From: Bifidobacterium breve
GTDB lineage: Bacteria; Bacteroidota; Bacteroidia; Cytophagales; UBA9547
Reading direction: 5' to 3'
Assembly (NCBI GenBank): GCA_943325655.2
Contig: CALPQG020000169.1
Coordinates: 1-6,238, forward strand
Length of the DNA: 6,238 bases
Below, in pieces: positions 5,591 to 6,238 of this stretch. Positions within the stretch are counted from its first letter, which is position 1; the number at the start of each line of letters is the position of its first letter. Under the pieces are notes generated by a model, which had not been told where the DNA came from, searched no databases, and worked only from the letters and a program-made list of their open reading frames with translations. Made by a program: the position numbers and the translations under genes.

Positions 5591-6238
5591 AGGAGTATTT
5601 AATTTTTAGTGAAATATTTCGTCCGGTTTCATCGGCATAATACCTGAACCTGTTGAGGTAATCGCGGTATTTAGAATTCAGTAAATTAGTTACTGTTAGG
5701 TTGATGCCTATTTGTTGTTTGCCTAAAGGAATGATTAAACCTGCAGATAAACCAAGCAATTGATAGGATGGAGGAGGGGCGAGGTAATCGCCTGTATTTG
5801 CGAGGTTATTAAAAATTACGCCTTGGTTTTTTGCATCGACTACTGTTTTTTGGGGAGTATTTGTTTGCTCAAATACATATTGGAATTGAAATCCGATATA
5901 AGGTTCATGAATTTTTCCATGGTCTTTAAACTGGTATTTTGCATTGACTTCAAACCTGTTTGCTGGAATAAATACCAGGTAATCTTGTTTCAATTGGTCA
6001 TAAGCCCAGATGAAACTGGCTTTTGAACCTAGAGTAATGTGAGAATGGATTTTTTGATTAAAACTGGCGTCTATTCCTCTGAATACTGCATTGGTTTGTG
6101 TATAATTAAAAACAGGATATGTACCTCTCACAGTGGTGAGTAATTGTCCATAAGGTTTGAAGTAAATGAAATTTTGAATGGTGTTTTGATAAATGTTTAT
6201 TTCACCAAAAGTATTTTTATAATAGTAATTGGTAACCC
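5586..6238 (-). CDS. TonB-dependent outer-membrane receptor, C-terminal barrel (5' partial)
   Basis: The frame is open from the right edge to the TAA at 5586-5588, giving 216 residues of the C-terminal barrel. The GTG at 6129-6131 is internal, because in-frame sequence continues upstream with F-G-E-I-N-I-Y-Q-N and N-F-I-Y-F-K-P. Typical receptor segments follow: R-G-T-Y-P-V-F-N-Y-T-Q-T-N-A-V-F-R-G-I-D-A-S (a barrel turn seen in many receptors), I-P-A-N-R-F-E-V-N-A-K-Y, G-L-S-A-G-L-I-I-P-L-G, and T-V-T-N-L-L-N-S-K-Y-R-D-Y-L-N-R-F. The ending R-Y-Y-A-D-E-T-G-R-N (5616-5645) leads to a terminal K-Y-S-F with the C-terminal Phe. Such receptors import metal chelates, vitamins or other ligands using TonB energy. 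The plug, TonB box and ligand loops lie outside the window, so the substrate cannot be read. The G-R-N ending and lipoprotein partner resemble ZnuD/FecA-like metal receptors, but this is weak evidence. The lipoprotein gene follows 90 bp downstream. Confidence 0.9.
   Translation of the reverse strand, partial: VTNYYYKNTFGEINIYQNTIQNFIYFKPYGQLLTTVRGTYPVFNYTQTNAVFRGIDASFNQKIHSHITLGSKASFIWAYDQLKQDYLVFIPANRFEVNAKYQFKDHGKIHEPYIGFQFQYVFEQTNTPQKTVVDAKNQGVIFNNLANTGDYLAPPPSYQLLGLSAGLIIPLGKQQIGINLTVTNLLNSKYRDYLNRFRYYADETGRNISLKIKYSF

Noticed and set aside
5760..6026. 88-codon plus-strand frame opposite the TonB receptor
   Set aside because: It is antisense to a clear receptor barrel, and its cysteine/isoleucine-rich translation matches no pattern I recognise.

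Overview
The window looks like chromosomal DNA from a member of the Bacteroidota. The evidence is low GC with AT-rich intergenic DNA, starts without a Shine-Dalgarno sequence, matches to the phylum's TAnnTTTG -7 promoter element, a lipoprotein whose mature end begins CKKDE, a TonB-dependent receptor, and a large outer-membrane protein of a type I associate with this phylum. The order or genus cannot be fixed from this sequence. No phage, transposase, CRISPR, tRNA or rRNA is visible.

Layout: (1) 2-2815, plus strand: the C-terminal 937 residues of a large outer-membrane beta-barrel protein of unknown function, open at the left edge. (2) 2816-3174: a gene-free convergent intergenic region holding a spaced CGGATT direct repeat, two small AT-rich inverted repeats and two short open stretches that are not convincing genes. 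(3) 3175-4773, minus: a complete prfC (peptide chain release factor 3), with a candidate promoter just upstream. (4) 4926-5495, minus: a small lipoprotein, probably surface exposed. (5) 5586-6238, minus: the C-terminal part of a TonB-dependent receptor, open at the right edge.

The receptor and lipoprotein genes are co-oriented and 90 bp apart, and read as one outer-membrane uptake module. The gap between them is the most interesting part of the window. It holds a 15-bp palindrome, TGCAACAATGTTGCA, with 7-1-7 geometry like Fur-family operators (Fur, Zur, PerR). This sits inside a 47-nt imperfect inverted repeat that includes the receptor's stop codon. The palindrome overlaps the -33 TTG of a good Bacteroidota promoter (TTG, 19 nt, TATATTTG) that would drive the lipoprotein gene. 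The simplest reading is a metal-responsive switch on the lipoprotein, but the ligand, the regulator and any role of the hairpin in RNA are inference. prfC is a housekeeping translation gene with its own likely promoter and no evident functional link to its neighbours.
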